A stretch of 64,000 nucleotides of DNA from Dillenia suffruticosa (taxonomy: Eukaryota; Streptophyta; Magnoliopsida; Dilleniales; Dilleniaceae), in assembly GCA_033439265.1 (NCBI GenBank), contig JAVTVX010000035.1:5126001-5190000 (forward strand), given 5' to 3'. Numbering within the stretch: position 1 is the first letter of the stretch; the number at the start of each line of letters is the position of its first letter. Below are positions 49,724 through 62,393 of this stretch, one piece after another. The position numbers and the translations under genes were made by a program. Below the pieces are notes generated by a model. It had not been told where the DNA came from. It saw only the letters and a program-made list of their open reading frames with translations, and searched no databases.

Positions 49724-52669
49724 GCATCTAACGGAGTATATACCCTCCTCACTCAATCCAAAGGCGCAACCTGTACATGCCCAAATTTAGCCATTGTCTT
49801 TGAGGTCCAAGTCTGGCGAAGAGGTTGGTCAAGCGAGTTTGAATACCAACTATTTTCTTGGCTGGCCTGGACTTCACAGGAAGGAAGCCCAACCTCGGCC
49901 ACAAAAAGCTTGGAGCCGCATGGATATAGACCTGTGGCCCTGTGGGCCCTAATAGGTCCACCATGCTCAAGTTCACAATGAGGTGGACAACCTAAATCAA
50001 AAGTTCACGAACGAAATATTTTCCCTATGCAAGCAATTAACCTATTAAAGAACTCCCTTGTTCTTCAACTTGACCTGGCAAAAGAAAGATGAAACATAAG
50101 GAAAGGAACTCTTTGTAAAACGAGCCTCCTCTCTTAGGCTGCCTGTATAGGCATACATGTATGCCAATACAGATCTTAAAGGACGATCACAGCAACTTTC
50201 AACACCAACCAAAATTTATACTCAACCCAACAAGATCTTCATGTCCAGGAATAGGAGACACTTAGAAAAAAGAAATGAGGACAAAGGCCAATTTTGTATT
50301 TATGGGGGATGACAGGATGGCCAAAACGTTGAAAAAGATTCAGACCACGGAAAACATCTTCTGCAGGGAGATTATAATTGGTCTTGCTTGGAAGTCAAGT
50401 TCCTCCATGAAAAAAAAGTGATTGGAGATGTGGAAGGGGTGCGATGAAGGACCAAGGAGTTTTTTGCGCCAGACAATTATCAACTTTTGAAAATAATGAC
50501 ACCAAGAGAGACGAATTCACACACCAGAAAGCTTCTGCCAAATGAGCTGCACGATTTGAGTTTTTTTCAATGATAAAATGAAGGCAGATGCAAGCACCAA
50601 GTCTATTGGTTGTGAGAGCGTATTAAAGCGGAAAAAGTATCAGCTTCTGGAAGCAAGTGAATGAATTCAAAAAGTGACTCACATGACAGTTCCCACCACA
50701 GATTTGGAAGTGCCCATTTGCATAAATCAGAAAATGAATGATAAATATATTTACAATTTACAGAAATCAGACCCATGTTTGCTTCTATATTACCTATTTT
50801 CCTTTAAATTTTTGTTCTTTCTATTTCTAGGGCATGGAAACAGCATTTTCCTCTTACAGATGTATGAGGAAAGGAGAGAAACGGCTCTTCTAATCACATG
50901 CTACTTCATCACTCCATATCCAATGGTGAGGGTTGAGATGAAAGATAGAAACGAACCAACTCTTGCAAAATTCATGATTTGAAAACTCTGGCAAATACCT
51001 TGGAGTAATTTCATGGATGTTTTCAAGAAACTCTTCATGAAAGGCAAACAAAGCTGAAAGGGTCGAAGACCTTCATTCTTTGTGTGAATAGATGTTACCT
51101 GCTAAACCAGTGCGTGATGGCATCCCATCCAGTGTCATATCGACCCACTAGGAATCCTACAGAACTGCTCAATGTTCACCTTCAACCAACTCCAATTCTG
51201 TGCTGCAGTAATTTTGCAATAAGAGAATCCTATTTTTCCTGCCAGATCCAAAATTTGGTCAACTCACAACTATGAGACCTGAAGGGCCCAACAAAATGGG
51301 CATCTTGACTCCTTTTCGCACTACACTGGCTCCAGGTTAGAGCCCTTCTATTAACCGGACCTCTAATGAATCAAGAGAGCCAACTTGAAGACTTCACCAA
51401 GGTCACCAAATTCTCAACTTTATTTCCCTTATAAACACTAACAAAACCACTAAGTCCATCCTCAGATTATCTGCTCTCTCCTTTGAACACCGTGATGGCT
51501 CACCCATAGTAAAGTGCAAGTCTACAATCTGCTAGGCCAATTAGCCAATTTGCATTATGTAAAGCTCTCATTCTCCATAGGAAACAAATCCTTTATATAA
51601 GAAAGTTGCTAAACTCCATTCCAACCAACAGTACTCTCTAAAATAATTTCACAAGGCACTCTTGAAAACAATAGACTCAGATGTGCCACTTCAATCTGTC
51701 CCCGTGGTCCTATAGCTTGATACCAGTTCCATGTGCCAGGGGAGCAGATAATTTTTAATAGCATTTTCAACATCAAGTGGATTGCGCGACATTGAAAAAT
51801 TTCCACCACAACCTGTTTGATCAAATACTGCGTTCTGCTTCATCATTGATCACATGGTCTGGTGAAACAGCGATGCCAGACTTTTCCTAGCTAAATACTA
51901 CACATAATCCAACCATGCTACCAGCACCGAGACCTTTAAATCTTAAAACCTCCAGTGAAGCCCCCCCCCCACACCCTAAAGCTTATAGCAAGAACAGGGT
52001 GAAGATTGGGACTCTTAAGCGTGGCAGGAACTGGGTTTTCTTCAAATACCAAAAGTAAAACCAGAATCGTTCACTCGGGTTCCCCCCAAAATATAAGGGT
52101 CGATGACAACCTTAAAACCAAGTCAAAGATATTAGCAATTTCCAGGTCCTTGCTAGTTCTACCTATTTCTAAACCTTTCAATCGACCTGTACACGTGAGT
52201 GCTTACTTGGTATCCAACGTGAGTCCACTAAGATTCTCAAAATTAGACCCTAGATTCTTGATTGCAAGTGCAACCACATACAGAACAACGGAAAGTTCTA
52301 CTTTAACCCAAATCATCTGATTGACGTTGCCCCCCCAAACTAAAATGTGCATGAGAACCGACCCATCAATTTCTCTCCATGAATCAAAACTGAACCTAGC
52401 AACTTAGATAATTAGCAAATCACACGGAAGGGTAATTTGATTCCAATTCCGAGAAAAAGAGGTGGCAATCGCAGACATGGAAAACGGGATTCCCATCACT
52501 TAATTCCAAAAACCACAAATTCAAGCGCTACATCCTAAACAAACAATCCACATCAAATTAAGGAATCCAATCCAATCACAGAACAACAAATAGATCCGAA
52601 AACTTCATCAAATTCAGTTCATCTATGTTAATTAAACAGCAAGATTGCAACAAATAATAAAAAATAAGG

Positions 52670-52800
52670 ATCTAGTTTAGAATCGTGCCTTAGGGATCTG
52701 GAGTTCGATGGTGATTTGAACTCATCGCCGCCTCATCCGCGCAGCGAGAGCGAGAGCGAGAGCGAGAGCGAGAGGGAGGGGGGGAGAGACTTATCAAATA
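52670..52800 (-). other. Possible leader exon of a minus-strand transcript
   Basis: On the minus strand a CT-rich and GCTCTC-rich leader is followed by two short ATG frames (one encoding about 12 residues) and a stretch ending CCTAAG before GCACGATT. AT-rich intron-like DNA comes next. It looks like the 5' exon of a plant gene, but I could find no protein downstream on that strand. Confidence 0.3.
52740..52773 (+). repeat. GCGAGA hexanucleotide repeat
   Basis: About five tandem GCGAGA units followed by a G-rich stretch. Confidence 0.85.
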
Positions 52801-52919
52801 AGGGATGATGTTTTTGCCGCCTTACCACCGTTTTGTCTTCCCTCCCTTTTCTTCCATTTCTTTTTTTCGAAATGCCGCTGTTAAGTTTTGGGCATTCATG
52901 CTCTAGGCCCAACACAAGC

Positions 52920-55780
52920 CTCTGAGCCCATTAAACAAATGTATTTGTTGGAATACAACCACCGCAAGTAGGAAAGAATGCTAGGTCTTTAAAGGCATGG
53001 GCCTAGATTGTTCTCATCTTAGCCCACCATAAGAGACAGCTTAAGCAGCCAAAGCCCAGTCCAATGACAAACTGTTCAGAATTAATTTCTAAGAAAATGA
53101 AGACATAAAAAGCTGGCATTTGCATAAAATAATTCCACTTACTAATCAAAATTGAAGCTAAACCAATCAAAAAAATAAAATAAAATAATTCCACTTGAAG
53201 ATCTACGGAGCAGAATTATATCAAATTCCATTTTCAACCTCGAAGATTCATAGAATATTGCCTCACTATCTTCTCCTCATCTGTACAAAAAAAATAATAA
53301 AAAATCTTCTCCTCATCCGTTTTCTTATCCGTCAACAACTTTTTGGCATTTTATAGGACAACCGGGCGGATTTTTTCTATACATTGGATTTCATTGGCAT
53401 CTTTTAAAATGAATTCCTACGCGTGAAACTAACGGGATTACGAATCTAAGCCGGTACATTAGTTTTTATTGATCAAAATTTTAAATTTAAATTTTAAAAA
53501 TAAAAAAAATAATAGAGCAATGAAATGCCATAATTTCTCATTACTAATATTTCTTCGTCTTACAAATATTTTTTATTTCTAAAATAGTTCAACATACTAA
53601 ATTAATTAATATTTATATAATAGTTTTTATATTTGTTATACTTATATTTTTTTCATATTTAATAAATTATTTATTTATTTATTTATTTTTATTTTTTGTA
53701 TCATTTATTTTATAATTAATAATTATATATTTAATCATTTTATACTTTTATTATACAATATGACTATTCTATTATTTTTATAAAATAATTAATATTTATA
53801 TAAAAATTCTTATATTTTGTTATATTTATATATTTACTCACATTTTCGTTTCATCTATTTTTATAAAATATCGTTTTCTCGTATTGTTTTATATCCGGTT
53901 TCATTTTGATGCAATATTAGTTGAGAGAGTCAATCCTTTAATTAGGTTTCATAACTTTTCAAACTGAATTAATCGGATTTTCTGATTTCAGTGATCAAAT
54001 GCCAAAAAAATAAAAAATCCTACTTGTGGAAGATGGGTTCCCACTTGGTGACACAATGTTATTTCCATTTGTCCATGCCTACCCCATATTTTAATGCTGT
54101 TTGCTTTGTAATTTGTTTAATTCAAGGGGACTTTCCCCGGAATCTAATGCAAATAGCAACAATGATGGATGTATGTACTTAACCTCAAATTATTATAATA
54201 AAATAGTCAATGTGAGATTTTAATGTTAACATAGCCGAAGTGAGATTTTAATGTTAATATACAATGATCCTCGATCTTTTGCCATGTAAAAGGATGGAAG
54301 GGGCTATTGAGGTGCTAAGCCTTTAACTTTGGATGTTGTTGCCGGAGCTCCGAACTCATTTTATTTGGAGTATTTTTATATTCAGTTTACAAATAAAAGT
54401 AGAACCTATACACATTAATATATACCTACGTCAAATGTTCATTTATAATTACATTTAAATAAATTTATTCTTAAAAATGTACAAAGTTGGTCAAATTAAA
54501 CAAGTTCGTGTTCTAAAATAAACAAACTTAATTCCTTTTATTGGGCCAACATATTTCTTTTTAAAAAATTATGATAAAATATCTACTAAAAAATATATAT
54601 ATTATTTTTTTGATACATATTAAAAACTTGAAACGACGAAAAATATGATATCAAATAAATTATAATCGAAAAAAAGATATATATTATAAGATCAATGTTC
54701 ATCGTCCCAAACAAGAATCTTTAATATCAACAATTAACCATCGGTCAAAATCATAATTTTGGATTTATAGGCTTACTTAATTTTGTTTTGAAAAAAAAAT
54801 TTCTTTTATTATTTTTGCTTTTAAATTGTTTTTCAAATAAGTATGTTTAATTAACTAGGTCAAGATTATGTTAATAATGCTTTTAAACTATTCATTATGG
54901 GTGGTTTGAATTGCCCCTTGAAATGTCACTTGATTTGACGGAAATTTTTCTTAATTTAAAATAATAAAATAAAAATTATTTATATTTTTAGTTTTAGAAT
55001 TAAGATTTCACCCCAACTATTAATTAAGTTGATTATTCTTATTTTTGGGTCAATTATTCTATGAGTATTTCTTTTATCAAAACACATCGCAAACAGCTCT
55101 AATAATCAAATGAATTGAAATTAGGATTTCCACGGTAGCATCGAAGATTCAAAAACCAGACTAGAAAGCAAAATCTGGTAGACGTATGAGTTAATTAGGG
55201 CGGCGAAGAAAATGACCAGGCAAAGGGTACAGTCACAGTCCCCAATCTTATTCTTTTGACGTTGGATTTCAGAATTCAGAAAAATTCAGAAGTCCGTGTC
55301 ATCAAAACCAATTAATTAGGCGAGGGTCGGAAAAGGGATTCTTTTGGATTATCATCCATTGGATTACCACATACTTTCGGTCCGCTCTCAATTTCTGGTC
55401 CGGTCCTCTCATAATTTACGGTCGAATTCCAAAAAACAAATCTAAAACCGGCGCGTGGAATTGGAATTTCTAAATCCCATTCCTTTTAGAATTTCATTTG
55501 TCTTTCCCCTTCTTTAAGCAGACTAACCCCGTCCGCATTCAATGTTAAAGTTCTCTGGTCCCACCTCCCCATCTTCCAATGAAACCTATCCACGTCATTG
55601 CCAGTTTGAGCAAGTGAGAGCGATATTGTCATTTTCCCTACAACCGGTGCTTTTTGCTTACGTGGGAGGATTTGAGTGGTTCGAGTCTTGAGAGATGAGG
55701 CTGACCACGCTTCAATTTTTGCTCCAGTCGGGTTTGAAACGCGTGTGAAACTCAAATTTGCTGCGGCGGATAACGAAAAG
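52920..55780. other. Intergenic region upstream of CTR1
   Basis: Extremely AT-rich, especially 53460-55000, with no convincing ORF, RNA gene or mobile element. The last few hundred bases are less AT-rich and presumably include the CTR1 promoter. Confidence 0.55.
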
Positions 55781-55790
55781 TTAGAGGGGA

Positions 55791-56051
55791 ATGGGCAATA
55801 TTTACGATTATGCCACGAACAGAAAACGGAAACTTCTCTCTCTCTCCGACATCCGAAGAAGAAGAAGACGAGGACCGATACAGAAACAAGAGAGAAAAAA
55901 TCCCGTAAAAAAGAGAAGGAAAAAAAAGCAAGAGAGAGAAAATAGCAAAAAAAATAAAAAAGTGGAAGAAGTTGATTCAACCCTCAAAGGCACTCCTCAG
56001 AAAAAAAAATATTGGTTTAGGGTTTTTTCTTCACAGAAAAAGTTGAATTGA
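55791..56051 (+). other. Upstream ORF in the likely CTR1 leader
   Basis: An 86-codon frame runs from an ATG at 55791 to a stop at 56051, 33 bases before the CTR1 start. It is rich in Arg and Lys because the leader is purine-rich. If the transcript starts upstream of 55791 it could act as a uORF. Coding content is otherwise unremarkable. Confidence 0.35.
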
Positions 56052-56084
56052 TCTTTCAATTTCAAACTTGTTGATTCATTTTCA

Positions 56085-57560
56085 ATGGATATGCCCGGTC
56101 GGCGATCAAATTATACTTTGTTAAGTCAATTCGCCGACGACCACCAGCCGCCGCCGCCGCCACCGCCGCCGAAGCACGGAGGAGCAGCGGCTGCCACCAC
56201 CATGTTAACGCCATCTCCGTACCACGAGTCTTCTCACTCCGGCGACAAGAATCGGTTGAAGTCGTCATTTGATTGGGAACAAACGAGCGACCATCGAAGA
56301 ATCGGGGTATTGCCGGCGATCGGAGGTTTACAGAGGCAATCTAGTGGTAGTAGCTTTGGAGAGAGCTCGTTGTCCGGAGAATACTATGCTCCTCCGACTA
56401 TATCCGCTGCGCATGACGCCGATGCGGTTAGTTTTTTACATGACGAGGCGTGTAGAGTGAAGAGTGGTGGTGGTGTTGAGATCGTGCATTCGAGTTCTTC
56501 GTCGAAGAGTTGGGCTCAGCAGACGGAGGAGAGCTATCAATTGCAGTTGGCTTTGGCCCTCCGGCTTTCGTTGGAAGCTACTTGTGCTGAAGATCCGAAT
56601 TTTCTGGATCCGAATGATGATTCGGCGGCGCTGAGGTCTTCCGGGTCGCCTGAGGCTGTTTCACATCGGTTTTGGGTAGGCCTTTATCTGTTTATTATTA
56701 TTTTAGTTGTGTTGTTTGATGTTGACATTATGTTGTCCATGATCCAAACTGCTGTTGTTCTTCTTCCACATAATGGTTTAGGGATACTAATGTTCTTCTG
56801 GAAATGACCAATTTGATTGCGCTGCCTCAACCCATTTTCTTACCCTTTTGATATCAAAACTGTGATATTTCAGATGTATTGGTCTTTGGTGAAGCCTCAG
56901 TGTCAAATCTTTAAGGTTAAGTGGCTGGAATTTTAAATTTGAGAGTCTGCGGCAGTGAATTTGATAAAATTTATAGTCTCTTCAGTTGGGGAAATACGCT
57001 TTTTATCCTTTTGTGTTTTTAATTGCTTGCAAGACCTCTCATACGGCAATCCTTTTGTTTATTTGCTTCTAGCTTGACTAGTTTAGAACTGGTTTTAGAT
57101 CTTAAACACCGGTTCTGTTTATCATCCCCTTTGTGCTCTCAAAATTATGAAAGTAAATGCTATGAGAAAGTTGTAGTCATTTTTTGTACATCAGCAAACT
57201 CTTGCACTACTTTTGAGTTCAGGCAAAAAGGGATTATATTAAATGGGCAGGACAATATATAAAAGGGCCTAGGGTTGAGAAAACCTCAAAGCCAAAAGAA
57301 GTAGAGATCAAAGAGGAAAGTAAAAAAACCCTAGTGACTGAGTTTTCCGATCTCTCTTCAAATGAGTTGAAGACTATATTTCTTATTCTTCCACATTGAT
57401 CCTCATTCATGACTCATATGACTTGTTTGTTCTATACGTTGACGCAATTTTCACTTGTAATGATAATTTGTAAACCAAGTTTTAATCTATAAGCATCATG
57501 CTTGCAGTTCCTCACCCTGTACTCTTCGTTGGCTCCAAAGGATTTTCCTTTCCTTGCCTT

Positions 57561-57648
<88 letters not shown>

Positions 57649-60600
57649 TATATTAATCTATCTGTCACAGTGCTGTCAAAGGTGCTAGTTCAGCCGCCAT
57701 GAAGCCTTAAGTGATGCGCTTCCAAAGAGTCACCCACTTTTTGGGCCCATGTGTCAAGTTTGTAAGTTGCCTCTCAAGGGCTTTGATGGAAATTTAAATT
57801 CATAAGGTATACTTTTTGGGGATTTTTGTTCTTATTTCTCCCCCCTTTTAATCTTATTCTCTTTCTGTTTTTGGTCAAAGTACGCCATTTTTCTTTCTTT
57901 CTTTTCCTCTTCTTTTGATCTCTCTCCCCACCCTCTCTTTTCGCATGCCATCATTTCATTTTCTTATGTTTCCTTTCCATGTTCTTTGTTTTGTTGTGAT
58001 TTAAATAGAGTGAGTTAATTACAATGCTTACAGAGAATTTGTATCTTTTTCCTGAGGAGCAATATTCAATTTTTATTAATAGCGATGAATATGTAAGGAT
58101 ATACTTTCTTTTTAGAAAGAATTTTATTTACAACAAAAATCCAAAATTCTATTAAGAAGACCAAGGACATGCTCGCCTATAGGAGTCTCTACTAAATCAA
58201 CAGTATCCACAAAAAGTTAATGAACTCTCTACTCTGTTCAAAACTCCTCTACTCTTTTCTTTCCAAACCAACCAAGGCATGCGTAGAAGAAGCATCCTAA
58301 TTGCTCTTCTCCTTGCTGTACAAAGCCTCACAACACGCCAGTCCCAGAACTCATTTTTCACATAACTTGTCACCCAAAATAATTCCAAAAGGGAGGAACC
58401 CGATCCACAAACTCAAGCTCCCTTTTGTATAACGAACACCTATTTACCAAAACAATGCCTCTTCTTCAAAGATTAACTTGAGTTAGAATCATTTCCGAAG
58501 TCAGCTCCCATGCAAAAGCAGTAGTTCCGAATAAAATTCCAAGGAAAAGGAGCTCTTCCCTTGTCCCCACAATTTGATTTAAGCATATTAGAATATCTCT
58601 TAGCCTGGAAAGTTCCTCTCGCTCAACCTGTCCAAATCACAATATTTTCCCTACCATATTTTACCTTGATCCATTCTAGAAATTCAGATAAGTTGAAGAA
58701 CTACTAAACTTCTCAGTCATTTAATTGTCTGCTGAAGTTCACATTCTGAAAGAAGTGAACTCCTTGGACAGAGACAAAAGAGCTTGCTAATGCCTCTTTA
58801 GTCGCCACCAACTCATATAGGTGAAGAAGACACTCTTCAACGTGCCACAGCCACACCATTCATGGTGCCAAAAGGAGGTTCTTGATCCATTTCCCACTAT
58901 AAATTCCACCATGCCTTGAAAGCTTCTCAACCTTTCCTAATCTCCTTCCAAACAATTAGTCCAACTTCTTTATGCATCCATCCACTGTAAGTGCTACCAT
59001 ATTTAGTGACAACAACCTCTACACAGAGTTTTCTCATCTAAGATCCTCCGCAGTCACTGGCATCAAACCACCTAGTTAAATTCGACTTAGGCTGCTCACA
59101 ACCTCCCACTTGATCAGATTGAACCTCTCTCCATCATTCTCGTTACTTCTCCATAAGGATCTTTTGATGTTCTCTATTCTTTACAACCAATTTAAGCCCT
59201 AACCCTAACTACATTTACTTTAGTGAAATAAATAATTTCTTAAACACTTGCTTTGCTTCACTTGGGTGAGTGCTTAACTTGGCACCCAACACCTTGGAAA
59301 TATAATGTCTGGGTGCCTTAAGGATGTGTGGCTCCTTTAACTAGGGAGGGATGCAAAGTAGGGTCTTGGCCCCCGAAGTTTTCCAAAATTGGAATAATTC
59401 TCTTTGTATTTGACTTTATTCCATATATGTCCTATGAAGTTTTTAGCTTCACTTCCCAGTGTTATACATATTAGATCCTTCCCTGGCTTTAACTACATTG
59501 GATCATTATATATTTCATTGAGATTGAAGAAAATTGAGGATAAGGAGCAATTATCAATTGCGTGCCACGGAGCTCTTTATATTTGCTGTGTGAATGCATC
59601 CGTGTGTGGTTATTTGTGTGGTGATATCTTTGGTTGTTATCTCAAGTCTTGCAAATTTTGATACTGTCAGGTGAATGGCTGTCTATCGTATTCAGATAAG
59701 ATTCCTGATGGGTTTTGTCTTATTCATGGTATGGATCCCTATGTATGGACTGTATGCACTGATCTCCAAGACAGTGGTCGCATCCCATCAATTGAAGCAC
59801 TGAGATCTGTTGATCCAAGTGTTAATTCTTCATTTGAAGTGGTTTTGCTTGATCCACGTATTGATCCCAGCTTAAAGGAATTACAGAACAGGGCCCTCAG
59901 CATCTCATCTAACTGCTCTACCAAGGAAGAAGTGGTTGATCAGCTGGCAAAGCTTGTCTGCAGCCACATGGGGTAAGTTTCCTGCTACTCTGTATCTGTT
60001 TTTCTTATTCAGACTCTTGTTAATCAGTCAATAATCAGATATTTATTGGCATCACAAGGGCTGCAGCTTCCGCCGGAGAAGATGACTATGGTACCTTTCG
60101 GCGGGAGTCCACTGATCTAAAGGATTGTTTAGCATCTATCATACTTCCCATTGGTAGCTTATCTTTTGGTCTATGTAGACACCGTGCTCTACTATTTAAG
60201 GTGAGAGCCACTCATTTTAATTCTACATTGTGATGACTATCTTGAACTTTGAATAGCTTGATTGAGACTTCAAGATTTTATGATAAATTAAAATCAGAAA
60301 ATGGAATTTGTGGTCTTTGTTCTTACAGTAAGAAATTTGCAGGTGCTAGCTGACACCATTGATTTATCATGTCGAATTGCTAAGGGTTGCAAATACTGCA
60401 TGAGAGATGATGCTTCTTCCTGTCTTGTTCGATTTGCGCTGGACAGGTGTGCACAAACGATTCATACTTCATTCAGTTGATAAAGGAGCAACAACATTTC
60501 TTTATTTCAATATCAATGCGATAATTGCTTAGATTTTCTTCAAGGACATATATTTTAGGCTAGAGATGTTTATCATTGAACCTTTCTTCTTATATTGGTT

Positions 60601-62353
60601 GAATTTATAATGCATTAAGCTTTAGTGTCTGGTGTTCTAAAACATCAGCCTCCAACTGTTGAAAGGAGGTGCATAAAAGAATCTTTCCACAAAGGCAAAG
60701 CTGCCTCTAGTTTATCAATAGAGGCATAAATACGTTGGTTATAATGAAATAATGGGAGGTAAATCAATAGAATTTTTCATAACCATCAGTCTGACCTGTA
60801 AAGTTATTAGCCACAAGTTGCATACTTTGATATAAATTTGCTGTAATGCATCTTCATTCTAAACATGTAGAACGGGAAGGGATTTGATCAGAAGTTACAT
60901 AACATGGTTTGACCTGAATATTCTGTTTTGTTTCAAAAAAATTCTTTCTCAAGTTATCCGGTGGTAAGAAAAAAAGGTCTATAATCTCTGATGTTAACTT
61001 TGTAATGTCTATTAAGCAGTGGCCGTTTCTTTAAATCACCCTTGTGTGCTATACCTCTTAGCATGGTTCCTTCTTCCTCTCATCCATTTCCACTGGTCCA
61101 AGCCCATGAGAACTGTAATGAGTGATGATGCATCTTCTTCAATCTGCTTAAATGAAATGCCGAACCGTGATAGTCACTGAACTGGATCACCAACTGTTTC
61201 AATCCATATCTTGTTTCTTATATGTGAAGTTCTTGTTTATAGTAACATCAGTGGCTTTGAATTCTACCTTTACTCTTTAGCATGCACGATTGAGTGGGTG
61301 GATCTAGCTTCTCATTTTATGGATGTCTGCTGTGTTCCTCAAGTTTTTGTATAACATAAAATGCATCAGCTCAGGAGATATAGTCATTTATTTCAGGGAG
61401 TATCAGGTTGATTTGATTGGGAAACCAGGATTCTTAAGTGAGCCTGACTCCTTAATCAATGGTCCATCTTCCATCTCAATTTCTACACCTTTGCGCTTTC
61501 CAAGGTTTAATCCAGTTGAACCTACCATCGATTTTAGGTCGTTGGCCAAACAGTATTTCTCAGATTCTCAATCACTCAATCTTGTATTTGATGAGCCATC
61601 AGCAGGTAATCCTTCTCATTCTTGGCAAATAGATAAATTTATTCACATTAGTTGCCTTGCCTACCAAATATATGGATTCATATAGAGATGTGTGTATACT
61701 TGATGCTTATGTATATTTCTAGCTTTTTGCTTGCAGGACTCTTGAAGAATTAGTCTTTCCCTTCTGTTGTCCTTGTTTTGAGTCTAAGCAACGTGCAGTT
61801 TGTAATCATTAATGTGCCATTTGGTAATCATTTATTGTCCTTTGATGGTGTTCAAAGTTTGATAATCAGTGTATGACTCAATCATTGAGCAGTTTTATCT
61901 ATCACAAGAACTGGGTAGATCTTGCCTTGAGAGCATCTATTATTATCCGAATTAAAATGTTCTGTATATTTATGCTAGAGCTCAAGCCCCATTAGTTTTG
62001 GAACAATTCAAGCTCAAAAAATACACTGGAAGCTTGACTTCAGTCAAAGCTTTCATGTGTTTGGTGCATTTGCATGGATAAATATTAATATAGCTAATTT
62101 AAGGTAATATTCAAGCTACATAAATCACTAGGATCTATGTTTATTTTCTTAAGTCAAGAAGTCAGTGTTATGATTTCAAAAAAAAAAATGTAGGATAATC
62201 TCAATTCAATCTGTAGTTGGTAGGTTAATCATGGAAATTAATTATTTAATTATGAATTTGATGGAGAAGCTTACAGGGGAAAAAAAAACTAATGTTTGCC
62301 CAATGAAGCACGGAAACATGCATTCTATGACTATCCACCCTAATTTGAGAGAG

Positions 62354-62393
<40 letters not shown>

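Larger units (their letters stand above)
48700..52720. other. Region downstream of the demethylase gene without a recognised gene
   Basis: The first few hundred bases are 3' UTR and include a 36-bp tandem duplication (48808-48879). A SINE-like element lies at 49501-49723. From 50 to 52.7 kb the sequence is less AT-rich than other spacers and has many stops in all frames. It may be the body of a minus-strand non-coding or decayed transcription unit that starts near 52.8 kb, but I recognise no protein. Confidence 0.5.

Noticed and set aside
55676-55945. Forward 89-codon ORF rich in Lys and Glu
   Set aside because: Another frame of the purine-rich CTR1 leader; no recognisable domain.
59230-59670. 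Forward ORF at 59404-59661 as a CTR1 exon
   Set aside because: It lies directly before the acceptor of CTR1 exon 2, and HRFW joins VNGCLSY only if 56675 is spliced to 59671.
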